Source of the DNA: Candidatus Hydrogenedentota bacterium
GTDB taxonomy: Bacteria > Hydrogenedentota > Hydrogenedentia > Hydrogenedentales > SLHB01
Reading direction: 5' to 3'
Length of the DNA: 63,626 nt
Assembly: GCA_020848835.1 (NCBI GenBank)
Contig: JADLHJ010000114.1
Coordinates: 1 to 63,626, forward strand
This document shows, piece after piece, positions 50,117 to 59,534 of the stretch. The translations under genes were made by a program, and so were the position numbers. Numbering within the stretch: the first letter of the stretch is position 1; each line of letters opens with the position of its first letter. A model generated the notes under the pieces. It was given only the letters and a program-made list of their open reading frames with translations, did not search any database and was not told the DNA's origin.

Positions 50117-52806
50117 ACTCTACCTCCTTTGGTCTCGGCAACGGCCCGCGGATGGATCGCTTGATGTATCGCGTCGCGAATGGCCGCCAGTGTTTCTTCG
50201 TCTTCTACCTTGCAGCGATCTTTGGTTACGTAGAACGAGTCGCGGACCCGTTGCACGTCTGTGACAATGCGCGCGGTCGAGATGTCCAGCCCAAGCTCGC
50301 TCATAGCACGGGTTATGTCGTACAGCAAGCCCGTACGGTCACCCGTCTCAATGTCCATGACAGTATGATACTTCGACGAATGATTGTCGAATAACACCCG
50401 CGTTGGCACTGCCGCTCTCGGTTGCAACAATGCAAATAACCGCCGCATTCCCCTATCTACATGATCTTGAACATCATCCCCGTCGATAAGTACCGCATTC
50501 AAAACTTCTTCCAAGCGGTGGAGCATCGCTGTCGTCAATGGGCGCGAATTCCGCGCGTCAGACACGGTAAATGCATCGATGACCCACCCGTCCGGTCGCG
50601 TAAACAACGCCGCTCCGCTGATGTCCACCAACTGCGAGGAGAAGCACCCCGCGATCATCGAAAATAGGGCGTGCCGATCCCGCGTGCATATGACAACTTC
50701 GCTCTTTTGTGTAACCGTATTTGTCACGTGCCGAATGGAGAGACCCGACTTCTGCGCTTCGGCGATACACTCTATGTGCTGCGCAATCTGTTCGGCTTGA
50801 AACGCTACGAAGTAGCGCTGCCCCATGCCCTGGAGATGCTCCACAACTAGGTCTCGCAGTTCTTCGCGCGTCGCTTCGCGCGTCTCGTCTGCCTTCGTGG
50901 ACTTCCAAAACTCCTCGCCGGAAGTTTCCGCGCGCCCGAGCAAACGCTTCACGGTGCGCAGATATAGCTGCAACAGCAGCGCCCCCTTCCATTCGTTCCA
51001 CACGCCCGGCGCCACGGCGGACATGTCCGCGTACGACAACAAGAATAGCGCCCGTAACCGGTACTCGTTTTGCATGGTCGCCGCGAACGTGTCCAGAATA
51101 TGATCGTCGTCAATGTCGCGGTATTGGCTAATCGTCGTCATTAGAATGTGTTGCTGGACCAAGAACGAAATGCGCTCCGTGTCTCCCTCGTCTATTCCAA
51201 TGCGCTCGCAAATTTGCCGCGTAAGTTTCACACTCTCCTCGACGTGTACGTCGCCCTGCACCTTTCCAAGATCATGAAACAATATTGCAAGGACCAGAAT
51301 GTAGGGATCCGACAAATTCTCCAGCGCTTCCCGGAGACACCGCCCCACCGCACCAGGAACACTGTCCACATTTGCGAGCGCCTCGATAGCACGGAGCGTG
51401 TGTTCTCCGACGGGATACGAATGAAAATCCGCGTAACGAATTACACTGTCTACATCCGCGAACTCCGGGATGTATCGTCCCAGTACACCCACTGAAGCGC
51501 ATTGCCGCAGCGCATGCCCCGCCTGCAGGGGATGATTGCACATGGCAAGAAAAAAGCGGCGCACTACGTCGCTTTCGCGAAACGCATCGTTAATCAGACT
51601 CAGGCTGCTGGTCACCAGTCGTTCCACGCTATGGCTCAACGGGGCCTTATGTCTTGCGGATACCCAGAACACTTCCATGAGACGCGTCGGGCTGTGAAAA
51701 AACCATTGGTTATCGCCCACGCCAACGTATAGCTCGCCGTTTTCCGTCACGTAATCCTGCGCAATTGGCATTCCCGAGTCGGGCAGCGGAATGCTCGAAG
51801 GACTGCACGTGCGCGCGACGACACGCATGAATCGCCGCAGCTTGCCGGCCGCCGTGTAATAGTCCTGCATAAACCGCCGAACGCTCGGGCCTGGCATATA
51901 CCCAAATGCCTCGGCAACATGGACCTGGTTCGCGTACGACAAGCGATCGTCCGCGCGCCCGGCATGAAAGTGAAGTTCGTTGCGAATCCGCCACATAAAA
52001 TCGATCGCGTCGATCAGCGTGAGGTGTTCGTCTTGCGTGATGATCTCCTGCGCCACCGCTTCATCCAGTGTCGTGATCCCATAGGACATCATCAGTAACC
52101 ACAACGCAGTGTGAAAATCGCGCAGCCCGCCGGCGTTTTCTTTAATGTTCGGTTCTGGGGCGTACAGGTCCTGGTGCTCGCCCCCCAATGTCTCGTAACG
52201 GTCGCGCACCTTCTGTTCAACGAACTTCTCCGCCATAGCACCGGAACGCAGTTCGCGAATGTGCAGCTTCAACCGCGCAAAGACCATGCTGTCGCCCGCG
52301 AGATGTCTGCTCTCAAGAAAGCGCGTGAAAGTCAAAATGTCTTCCGAGGCAAGTTCATTGGCTTCTTGAATACTGTGAATTGAATACCCGACAACAAATC
52401 CGCTGTCCCAAAAGAATGGAATTAGAAAACTGTTAATCGCGCGGATGTTTTCGTCCAGTGGACCTTCGTAGAGCAGCGAGATATCGAGATCGGAAAACGG
52501 GCTTAGTTCGCCCCGCCCGTATCCGCCAAGGGCACATAACGCGACGCGCGACTGCACCGCGCGATGCAAACCCAGCGACGCCAGGGCAAAGTGAAATATT
52601 CCACGTACCACTTCGTCGGCGATGTCAGACAGGAGGTGCACAATATTGCTGCCCGACGCACCCTCGTTGTGTTCGCGGCGCAATGACTCGCGATTGAGCG
52701 CAGCATAGTGGCGCGTTGCGAGCAGGCATTCATCGCGCGTCAACGCGCCATGCGAATGGTCCGGCGATTGCGCCAGTTCGACCAGTTCTTCAAACGTTCG
52801 ATTCAT
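50113..52806 (-). CDS. glnD: Bifunctional PII uridylyltransferase/uridylyl-removing enzyme
   Basis: Nitrogen-status sensor that adds or removes UMP on PII. 897 aa. The nucleotidyltransferase motif is GGYGRGELSPFSDLD (94-108, D106 and D108), an HD hydrolase region follows (VGEHTLRAIE, then FHDLGK), and two C-terminal ACT domains (VVICTRDRHALFSM and DIETGDRTGLLYDI) bind glutamine. All catalytic parts appear present. It overlaps batE by 17 nt and htrA by 4 nt. Finding glnD in a Bat operon is not usual. No PII (glnB) gene is in the window. Confidence 0.95.
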   Translation of the reverse strand: MNRTFEELVELAQSPDHSHGALTRDECLLATRHYAALNRESLRREHNEGASGSNIVHLLSDIADEVVRGIFHFALASLGLHRAVQSRVALCALGGYGRGELSPFSDLDISLLYEGPLDENIRAINSFLIPFFWDSGFVVGYSIHSIQEANELASEDILTFTRFLESRHLAGDSMVFARLKLHIRELRSGAMAEKFVEQKVRDRYETLGGEHQDLYAPEPNIKENAGGLRDFHTALWLLMMSYGITTLDEAVAQEIITQDEHLTLIDAIDFMWRIRNELHFHAGRADDRLSYANQVHVAEAFGYMPGPSVRRFMQDYYTAAGKLRRFMRVVARTCSPSSIPLPDSGMPIAQDYVTENGELYVGVGDNQWFFHSPTRLMEVFWVSARHKAPLSHSVERLVTSSLSLINDAFRESDVVRRFFLAMCNHPLQAGHALRQCASVGVLGRYIPEFADVDSVIRYADFHSYPVGEHTLRAIEALANVDSVPGAVGRCLREALENLSDPYILVLAILFHDLGKVQGDVHVEESVKLTRQICERIGIDEGDTERISFLVQQHILMTTISQYRDIDDDHILDTFAATMQNEYRLRALFLLSYADMSAVAPGVWNEWKGALLLQLYLRTVKRLLGRAETSGEEFWKSTKADETREATREELRDLVVEHLQGMGQRYFVAFQAEQIAQHIECIAEAQKSGLSIRHVTNTVTQKSEVVICTRDRHALFSMIAGCFSSQLVDISGAALFTRPDGWVIDAFTVSDARNSRPLTTAMLHRLEEVLNAVLIDGDDVQDHVDRGMRRLFALLQPRAAVPTRVLFDNHSSKYHTVMDIETGDRTGLLYDITRAMSELGLDISTARIVTDVQRVRDSFYVTKDRCKVEDEETLAAIRDAIHQAIHPRAVAETKGGRV

Positions 52807-53578
52807 TCAGCTCCTGTACATTCGCTGGCGCGGCCTTCGTTGCAGGCTGAGTATAAGGCGGACCCACAAGCGCCAACGCACTTTCCTCGACCCAGCCGCG
52901 TTCGCCGTCGATAGTGCGCACTTGTGCCCAACCCTGACGCCGTGCATCGATCACAACCCGGTCTCCCTGCATCAATTCAAAGCTTGTCGCATCTTCGCCG
53001 CCCAATCCAAAACGCACCGGCGTATTGTCGCGTGTCCCAACGGCGATAAGCGGCGGGTGGAACTTGGCGTACGCTGACGTTGCGAAGGCGGCCGCCGCGA
53101 GGGCCAGCACAATCGCGGCCTGCGTGAGGTGCTTGTTCGGTTTCCACAGACGGGCGGCCAGCACAGCCCAAAACGCAATCCAGCATAGCACAGCAAGGCG
53201 GTACACCGCCCCCGGCGTCCAGTTGTCGTGCCACATCAACAAGCCCTCCTGCCAGGGCGGCGGCAACGGCTTACCCCATTGGTGCTGCGTTTGCGCGACG
53301 CAGTACTCCAGATTCTGAAGCGCGGCCGAGTGCCTCGGCGCGACCTGCAAAGCACGCTCATAATTCATAATCGCCGCGCCCAGATTGTTCTCTCGATAAT
53401 ACGCGTTGCCAAGGTTGTAGAAAACGTCGGCGTCCACAACACCTTCCGCAACCAGTTGCTCATACGATGCGATCGCCGCTGCGAAGTCTCCCTGCTCATA
53501 CGCCGTGTTACCGCGCTGAAACGCGTCGTCATATGCGCCCGCGCAAAATGAAAGACTAACCATTAATGCCGTGATCAT
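52790..53578 (-). CDS. batE: TPR and SH3-domain protein (BatE-like)
   Basis: A 262-aa protein. A short signal (MITALMVSLSFCAGA), two or three TPR repeats (YNLGNAYYRENNLGAAIMNYERAL), two membrane segments near 125-165, and a C-terminal bacterial SH3 domain (GDRVVIDARRQGWAQVRT). This order is typical of BatE, a protein of the aerotolerance operon with a periplasmic or cytoplasmic-membrane role. ATG 53578 overlaps batD by 4 nt. Confidence 0.88.
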   Translation of the reverse strand: MITALMVSLSFCAGAYDDAFQRGNTAYEQGDFAAAIASYEQLVAEGVVDADVFYNLGNAYYRENNLGAAIMNYERALQVAPRHSAALQNLEYCVAQTQHQWGKPLPPPWQEGLLMWHDNWTPGAVYRLAVLCWIAFWAVLAARLWKPNKHLTQAAIVLALAAAAFATSAYAKFHPPLIAVGTRDNTPVRFGLGGEDATSFELMQGDRVVIDARRQGWAQVRTIDGERGWVEESALALVGPPYTQPATKAAPANVQELNESNV

Positions 53579-55278
53579 GCCGCGCGTCCCTGCCGAAGGA
53601 ACTGGTCTAAACGCTCCATTCCTGTTTTAGCGCCTTGAATCAACGCGTCGACTTCGTCGGCAGACAACTCTGACGCAGCGTATCGCGCTCGCTCGCAAGC
53701 TTTCAGAATCTTGTGGAACGGCTCCGCAATGTCGTCAGGCACCCGTTGCGAAGAGAAAAACAATCGCGCTTCTGCAGACGTCATTCCCGTTTCAGGAAGG
53801 TCAAACTCGTCCGCGACATATCCTGTCACAGCGTGATACAACACGTCCGCTGACTTCCTTGATTGCCGCGCCTTCTCCAGCAATTCGGACGCCCGCTTAA
53901 GAGCGCCGTACTTGCGTGCATACGCCCGGTCCGTTGCGAACCGCCGCTGCCGCCGCAATGCTATTCCAAACGCAAGATAGGCAACCACTGGTGCGCCGAA
54001 TCCCAGCATCGTCGGAACCGTCAAGTTGTGTTCCGGCGCCAAGGTTCGCGTAGAAGGCACAATATCCAAGATGTCGCTGCCAAGCGACTCCTTCTTGAAC
54101 TCCCCGCCCGCACCAACGACCACCTGTTCTTCTTTCTTCGCCCCCCGCACCAACAACACCAGGGGGTTGGTTTGTGCGGTCTGATATGACCCCAACTCAG
54201 GATCGAAGTACGTATAACTAATTGCCGGAATCTCGATGTCGCCCGCGCGTTGCGGAGTTATCTTGAAGACAAAATCCTGTCCGGCAGGTCCCGCCGAAAT
54301 TGCATTATCCTTCCGCTTCGGTTCATCGATGTAGAGTCCATCGATCGCAGGCAATGCAGGCAATCCAATCGCATCGGGGTTTCCGTTGCCACTCACGTTT
54401 ACGGTGAGCATCGAAGGCACACCAACGTCGGTACTCGGCGCCGAGAGCGATGAAGTAATCTGATACTTCCCAACACTTCCGGAGAATCCCTGTGGAGGCG
54501 GCGGTAACGGCTTGACGTTGATCGAAAACGGATTAGTCTTCACATCGCGAGAGCGCGCCCGCCCGCCAAACGCGATGCTGCAACTCCACGTCCAGGGTCC
54601 GATACGCAGTTCGCCCGATTGTGCGGGAAACAGGATCTGCACGAAAGGTACTACCTTATAGTTCCTTCCGTCACGTGTTTCATGGCGCTCTAATGCTCTT
54701 CCTTCACTGGCAACGTCGCGCGGCAAGGCATAGAAACCGGTGAGTTCCGGAAATCCCGTTGGTTCGTATCGAACTGCCGCGCCTTCACCGATCCAGACCT
54801 CCATTGTCAGAATAATCGGTTCGCCTTGGTACGCCTCTAGCTTGTCCGTCTTGATCTCCGTGAATAATGCACGGTCGCCCGATGTCGATCGCGCGGTGGA
54901 ATCAGCAGGCTTCGGAGCGTCCATCACCGTTATACGCAGATCCTGCGACGAGACGGTCTCGCCATCCGCTACAGCCTTAAACGGCGGGATGACGATTGCT
55001 CCAGCGCGGTCCGGCGTAACGTTATATCCCAGCGTGATGGTGGAAGTGATTGTTCCATTGACATCCTGAAAAGCTGAGCTTGAATAAGCTGGAGCTCTTC
55101 CTATGGACGCGCCTTCGCACTCGGGGAGATCAATCCCGGTGACTTCGCGGCCGCCGATCACTACTTCAACTATGAAGGGCACTCCCTTGGTAAAGGTCTG
55201 CGACTCGGTGGAAATGGAAATCGTCGCCGCGTAGCTGCTCAGCGAGAGTGCCAGCAATACAGGAAGGCAACCCCGCAT
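53575..55278 (-). CDS. batD: BatD-like aerotolerance protein
   Basis: A 567-aa protein with a signal peptide (CLPVLLALSLSSYA), several beta-sandwich domains typical of BatD (for example PFIVEVVIGG, then FTEIKTDKLEAYQGEPI), a membrane segment near residues 430-450 (MLGFGAPVVAYLAFGIAL) and a C-terminal cytoplasmic helical region. ATG 55278 is preferred over GTG 55284 because it shares TGATG with the batC stop. BatD is thought to help MoxR-VWA proteins at the membrane. Confidence 0.9.
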   Translation of the reverse strand: MRGCLPVLLALSLSSYAATISISTESQTFTKGVPFIVEVVIGGREVTGIDLPECEGASIGRAPAYSSSAFQDVNGTITSTITLGYNVTPDRAGAIVIPPFKAVADGETVSSQDLRITVMDAPKPADSTARSTSGDRALFTEIKTDKLEAYQGEPIILTMEVWIGEGAAVRYEPTGFPELTGFYALPRDVASEGRALERHETRDGRNYKVVPFVQILFPAQSGELRIGPWTWSCSIAFGGRARSRDVKTNPFSINVKPLPPPPQGFSGSVGKYQITSSLSAPSTDVGVPSMLTVNVSGNGNPDAIGLPALPAIDGLYIDEPKRKDNAISAGPAGQDFVFKITPQRAGDIEIPAISYTYFDPELGSYQTAQTNPLVLLVRGAKKEEQVVVGAGGEFKKESLGSDILDIVPSTRTLAPEHNLTVPTMLGFGAPVVAYLAFGIALRRQRRFATDRAYARKYGALKRASELLEKARQSRKSADVLYHAVTGYVADEFDLPETGMTSAEARLFFSSQRVPDDIAEPFHKILKACERARYAASELSADEVDALIQGAKTGMERLDQFLRQGRAA

Positions 55279-56288
55279 CACCACCAGCCCGTGGAACGCA
55301 CCCGCGTCGTCCGATCGCCCTTGCGGAGTTCTTTCTGCATCTCTTTGTCTTGCGCTTCCAGCGATTGAAGCAACGCCTCGACTGATTGAAGATCGGGAGG
55401 CGGTGTACCTGCATCCTCTCTATTTTCCTGTGGCTCTTCTTGCATCTCGCCGCTGTCCGGCTGAGTCTCGCTCTGCTGGCCCTCGCTGTTCTCGTTTGGT
55501 TCAGGCTTGTTCGGTTGAGAACTCTGTTCCTGATCCTTTTGCTCGTTGTCCTGTTGCTGAGGCTGGTCCTGCGGCTGTTGATCGCTCTGTTCCTTGGACG
55601 GGTCCTGCTTCGGTTGCTGTTCCTGATTCTGTCCTGTCCCGCCTTGGTCCTGTTCCTGTTGGTCTTCCCCGCCCTGCGAAGGTGGCGGAGGAGGCGTTCC
55701 TTTCTTCATCGTGTACCGCAAATGATCGATGTTGTGCTGCGCACTCACATTGCCCGGATCTTTTGCGAGGACGTCCTGATATGCATTTATCGCATCGCGA
55801 AACGCTTTCTCGCGCTCCGTCGAATTTGCCTCAATAGGTCCTTGCGTCTGATGTGGATCAATGTCTTTTCGTGTTCCTGGGGCCGTCACGCTCGGCGATG
55901 GCTGTTCTTTGGGCTCCTCAAGAGCTTTCGCCGTCTGCGCCAAGGCTGTCGCGCGGTTATAAGCAGCGCTCTCGCTCACTTCCGGGCTCTTGCTCTGCAT
56001 CGCCTGTTCGAAAGACTGAATCGCCTGCGAAAAATCGGGCTTCGCTTTTTTTGCGTTCGCCTGGAGATCCTTTAACTGCTGCTCATACTCTGCGCAACCA
56101 ATATTATATTCCAGCACCGGCGAATCAGGATGATCCACCTTAATTTCGTTATACGAGTCCAGCGCCTTTCCGGTTTCGCCCTGCTTCAGCAATCCGTTCG
56201 CGCGTTGGATGCGGTCGTGCAGGGATTCCGCGGACGCCACGGACCATGACGAAGCAGCGACCGAGATAACGATTGCGAGATAGAGCAT
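55278..56288 (-). CDS. batC: TPR protein with Gln/Glu-rich tail (BatC-like)
   Basis: A 336-aa protein with a signal or anchor (LYLAIVISVAASSWSVASA), TPR repeats (residues 25-200) and a long Gln/Glu/Pro/Asp-rich low-complexity region (about 205-300) before a short C-terminal helix. This composition is common in BatC-type proteins. The 336-aa frame starts at ATG 56288; the longer open frame to 56459 lies in a repeat-like leader and is unlikely coding. Confidence 0.88.
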   Translation of the reverse strand: MLYLAIVISVAASSWSVASAESLHDRIQRANGLLKQGETGKALDSYNEIKVDHPDSPVLEYNIGCAEYEQQLKDLQANAKKAKPDFSQAIQSFEQAMQSKSPEVSESAAYNRATALAQTAKALEEPKEQPSPSVTAPGTRKDIDPHQTQGPIEANSTEREKAFRDAINAYQDVLAKDPGNVSAQHNIDHLRYTMKKGTPPPPPSQGGEDQQEQDQGGTGQNQEQQPKQDPSKEQSDQQPQDQPQQQDNEQKDQEQSSQPNKPEPNENSEGQQSETQPDSGEMQEEPQENREDAGTPPPDLQSVEALLQSLEAQDKEMQKELRKGDRTTRVRSTGWW

Positions 56289-56358
56289 TTTCAATTTTGG
56301 ATGCTGGATCTTGAATTGAAGCGCGCAAGCACGTGAAAAAACCGGCTGTCGAGACCCT

Positions 56359-56389
56359 GATGTATGCGCAAATCGGCTGCGCATACATC
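56359..56389. repeat. 12-bp inverted repeat between batB and batC
   Basis: GATGTATGCGCA (56359-56370) and TGCGCATACATC (56378-56389) are perfect inverses with a 7-nt spacer. They lie in a 142-bp gap (56289-56430) of an otherwise overlapping operon. Beside them is a stretch with repeated ATTGGA-like units. Confidence 0.65.
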
Positions 56390-56430
56390 TCCTGTACTCC
56401 AAAGTCCAATAACCAATATCCAATATTGCC

Positions 56431-57546
56431 TCACGCATACTCGGCCCCTTCAACGCCATTCGCGCGTTCTTTGCTCATACGCCGACGCCGCAACCAAGGC
56501 ATCAACGCAAGCCAGAGCCCTTCCGCAATGAACGCCGCAACCGCGATCGCCAGCGGCCACTGAAAGCGATTCACCATTCGCAACCGCAAGTCGCTGCTTA
56601 GATCGCGTGTAGACAACGTCGCAAAGCGCGCGTGCAACTCATCGATGTCCCAGGTATCCGCAACCGACCGCGCGTATGCGCCGCCACCTTCGAGCGCAAT
56701 CTCTTTTAGCGTCTCCTCATCCAATATGGATCGGTGTGGTTGCGTCATATCTGGATTGGATGTATCACGGCGTTGCCCTGCCATGTATCGCGTCATGTAC
56801 TCCGGCAACTTCACGTCCGCGCCCTGCGGATCGCCAATCCCCAATACAAATACACGCGCATACTCTGCCGCCTGCTTAGCCGCTTCTACTCCGTCGCCCT
56901 CCAATTGTTCGCCATCGGAGATTAGCAATATCGCCCTCGACGCCTTATTGCTTGCGCCCGCATCTTCGTCTTCTTTTTTAAACACTTCGATCGCCGCCTG
57001 TAGCGCATCCGCAATGTTTGTGCCTTCCGCGCTGATTACGTCCGTGTCCATGCTGTCCAGCACCGTCCGCACGTAGCGGTGATCTTGAGTGAGCGGACAC
57101 TGCAATTGCGCGGCGCCGGAAAATGCAATCAGCGCGAAACGGTCCGCGGGCGACTTGTCGAGGAGCAACGCAATTTTCTGCTTCGCGCGTTCCATGCGGT
57201 TCGGCAGCGGATTCTGCGCGCGCATGCTCTCCGATGTGTCAAGCAAGATGACAAAGTCGCGGCTATGCTTTCGAATTTCGCGGAGCGACTGCCCCCAGTG
57301 CGGCTGGGCAATCGCGACTGCAAGCGCTGCAAAACCAATTAAGGTAAACCAAGCAAGCGGCCGCTGCGCCGATGCATCTAGACCCGCGAGCAGACGCGGC
57401 GCAAGTTTCGCTTCCACAAACCGCTCGATCCGGCCCTTCCGCATGCGCTCCAGAACATTCAATCCCACATACAGACATACCAGCGCGAAAGATGAGCCAG
57501 CAAGCCACGCGCCGTAGTACGGTATGCCGAATTCAATACCCATCAT
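56431..57546 (-). CDS. batB: VWA-domain protein (BatB-like)
   Basis: A 371-aa protein: a membrane segment near residues 10-32, a second near 68-84 (LAWFTLIGFAALAVAIAQP), a von Willebrand A domain with MIDAS LLDTSESM, FSGAAQLQCPLT and ISDGEQLEG, and a last membrane segment near 330-350. ATG 57546 shares one base with the batA stop (TGATG). It pairs with batA; the two VWA proteins are partners of the MoxR ATPase. Confidence 0.92.
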   Translation of the reverse strand: MMGIEFGIPYYGAWLAGSSFALVCLYVGLNVLERMRKGRIERFVEAKLAPRLLAGLDASAQRPLAWFTLIGFAALAVAIAQPHWGQSLREIRKHSRDFVILLDTSESMRAQNPLPNRMERAKQKIALLLDKSPADRFALIAFSGAAQLQCPLTQDHRYVRTVLDSMDTDVISAEGTNIADALQAAIEVFKKEDEDAGASNKASRAILLISDGEQLEGDGVEAAKQAAEYARVFVLGIGDPQGADVKLPEYMTRYMAGQRRDTSNPDMTQPHRSILDEETLKEIALEGGGAYARSVADTWDIDELHARFATLSTRDLSSDLRLRMVNRFQWPLAIAVAAFIAEGLWLALMPWLRRRRMSKERANGVEGAEYA

Positions 57547-58598
57547 CACGGCACCGGCTCGAACCAGATTCGGCGCGAAATGATCGATCCAATCACGAGG
57601 AGAGCACCAAGCACCGCCCAAGGCACAAAAGCCTCTTTGTATTCGTAGTAATCGCCCAACTCGATCTTCGTCTTCTCCAGTTGGTTAATTTCATCGTACG
57701 CGCCTTCAAGCGATTTGTAATCGGTAGCGCGAAAGAAACGGCCATCCGTGATCGATGCAATGCGCTCCATCGTCTCCGTATCGATCGCAATGCGCTGATA
57801 ACCAAAGAACGCGGAGAAACCGCCGCCCGGCACCACACCCTGGTCGGAATTTCCCGCCGCGATCGTGTACACCTTGATGCCGTATTCCTTCGCAATCTGT
57901 GCGGCCGTGAAGGGATCCAAATCACCAAAGTTATTGTTGCCGTCAGTCAGCAGAATGATGACTTTCGCCTTGGCTTCGGACTTGCGCAGCTTGTTCACCG
58001 CAAGCCCTAATGCGGAACCTATCGCCGTCGCCTTGCTCGTATCACCGAGTTGATAGGAAGCCTTGGCGACGTCGTGCGCGAGAACACCATAATCCACCGT
58101 CAGCGGAGTCTGTGTCCACGCGTATTTCGCGTAGAGAATCAGGCCAATCCGATCGATACCAAACCGTTGATCCGGATTCTGTTTGCGATTCTGGATGAAG
58201 TTAAGCACGGCCTCTTTGGTTACGTCCAGCCGCGATCCCTGCACCTGCCCACCGCCGATATCCACGGCCTTCATGCTCTCAGACACGTCGATGCACAATA
58301 AGATGTCAACGACTTCCGCTTCATCCTTTTGAACCGAAAGCCCCTGCAATGGACGCGCAAGCGCAACCAGCAGCAACACGAGCCCAAGTGCGCGCGCCAC
58401 GGCCGGCAGTCGGCGTACGATACTAAAATGATCGCGCCGAATCTGCGCCAGCGTCTCCCCCGTTGAAACCGTCACCGCGCCCGGCGCGCGCGCGAACCAT
58501 TCCGCAGCCAGCAGCAACGGCAGCGCAAGCGCAAACCAAAGCACCCAAGGGTGCATCAACATATGAAAGCTGAATGTGTTGATGAGATTGGTAATCAT
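57546..58598 (-). CDS. batA: VWA-domain protein (BatA-like)
   Basis: A 350-aa protein with two N-terminal membrane segments (about 18-32 and 68-82), a VWA domain with a complete MIDAS (CIDVSESMKAVD, LILYAKYAWTQTPLT, LLTDGNNNFGD) and a C-terminal membrane segment (VPWAVLGALLVIGSII). ATG 58598 overlaps the upstream stop by 4 nt. Confidence 0.93.
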   Translation of the reverse strand: MITNLINTFSFHMLMHPWVLWFALALPLLLAAEWFARAPGAVTVSTGETLAQIRRDHFSIVRRLPAVARALGLVLLLVALARPLQGLSVQKDEAEVVDILLCIDVSESMKAVDIGGGQVQGSRLDVTKEAVLNFIQNRKQNPDQRFGIDRIGLILYAKYAWTQTPLTVDYGVLAHDVAKASYQLGDTSKATAIGSALGLAVNKLRKSEAKAKVIILLTDGNNNFGDLDPFTAAQIAKEYGIKVYTIAAGNSDQGVVPGGGFSAFFGYQRIAIDTETMERIASITDGRFFRATDYKSLEGAYDEINQLEKTKIELGDYYEYKEAFVPWAVLGALLVIGSIISRRIWFEPVP

Positions 58599-59530
58599 GC
58601 CGCGGCCTCAGCAGGCGTGGGTATGGTTTCTTCCACAAACTTCTTCACTTCGCTAAAGTTGCGCGACGCGTCCTCCGCAGTCGGCTCAAACTTCGCAAAC
58701 TTCACACGGTCGGAGTACCGCAAAAAGGTCGCCAGCGACCGCTGGTGCTCGTCATTCAATACGCCGGAGCTGCCCGCCTCGCTCAGAAATTCCGGTGTGG
58801 TGCGTTCCGGCGCGTGCAGTTCGAAGCGATCTTCTATGTAGTGACGCAAAATCGCGGAAAGTTCGACGTAATACGCTTCCAACTTTCCAGCCTCACGCCA
58901 GCCCTTCGCCTCCAGTGCGGAAAGCCGCGCCATCGCGGATTCCCAAGGAGGTACGACACGTACCGGCGGCGCAGGGCGTGCGCGTGTATACCAGCGATAC
59001 AGAATGAATGCTAGCGTGCCAAGCAACGCCGCCGCGGAAATCCCTGCCCAGAACTGCCAATACTCCCACACGCGCTTCTTCACATTCAGCGGCGCAAGCG
59101 CAGGCGCCATCTGTTGCGCTTCCGCCTCTTCATCCGGCGTCAAATCGCGTACCGTGATCTCAGGCGTAGGCAGCGAAATCGTCTCTCTGCCTTTCACATT
59201 CACGACAACCGGTTCCGGCTGAAACTTCCCCGCCTCCGGCTTCGGCGCTTCCAGTGAGTAACGATGCGTGACACGCTTCCGGCCATCGGGCAAATCTTCC
59301 GTCACAATCCGCGCATCGCCCGAGACCTGCAAACCGCCCAGATGATCTTTCAGATTTGGGATTTCGATTTCCGTGTTCGCTGGCGCTTCGACGATCACGT
59401 CAAACGAAACCGCCTTGTGCCACGGAATTTCTTTTGGTTCGACTTCAAGGCGAGCGTCCACGCCAGCACCGTGCGCGATGCACGCGCTCCCCGCGATCAA
59501 TGCTGCGAATATTATACGACGCGTCAACAC
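58595..59530 (-). CDS. BatD-N / DUF4381-like membrane protein
   Basis: A 311-aa protein. Signal peptide in the first ~22 residues (RRIIFAALIAGSACIAHG), a beta-rich domain (25-155), one membrane segment (about 160-180, WAGISAAALLGTLAFILY), and a cytoplasmic helical domain of DUF4381 type (EAKGWREAGKLEAYYVELSA). GTG 59530 is chosen because the longer frame to 59584 would overlap DUF58 by 50 nt. DUF4381 genes are regular members of MoxR-DUF58-VWA operons. Confidence 0.82.
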   Translation of the reverse strand: MLTRRIIFAALIAGSACIAHGAGVDARLEVEPKEIPWHKAVSFDVIVEAPANTEIEIPNLKDHLGGLQVSGDARIVTEDLPDGRKRVTHRYSLEAPKPEAGKFQPEPVVVNVKGRETISLPTPEITVRDLTPDEEAEAQQMAPALAPLNVKKRVWEYWQFWAGISAAALLGTLAFILYRWYTRARPAPPVRVVPPWESAMARLSALEAKGWREAGKLEAYYVELSAILRHYIEDRFELHAPERTTPEFLSEAGSSGVLNDEHQRSLATFLRYSDRVKFAKFEPTAEDASRNFSEVKKFVEETIPTPAEAAA

Positions 59531-59534
59531 GGCA

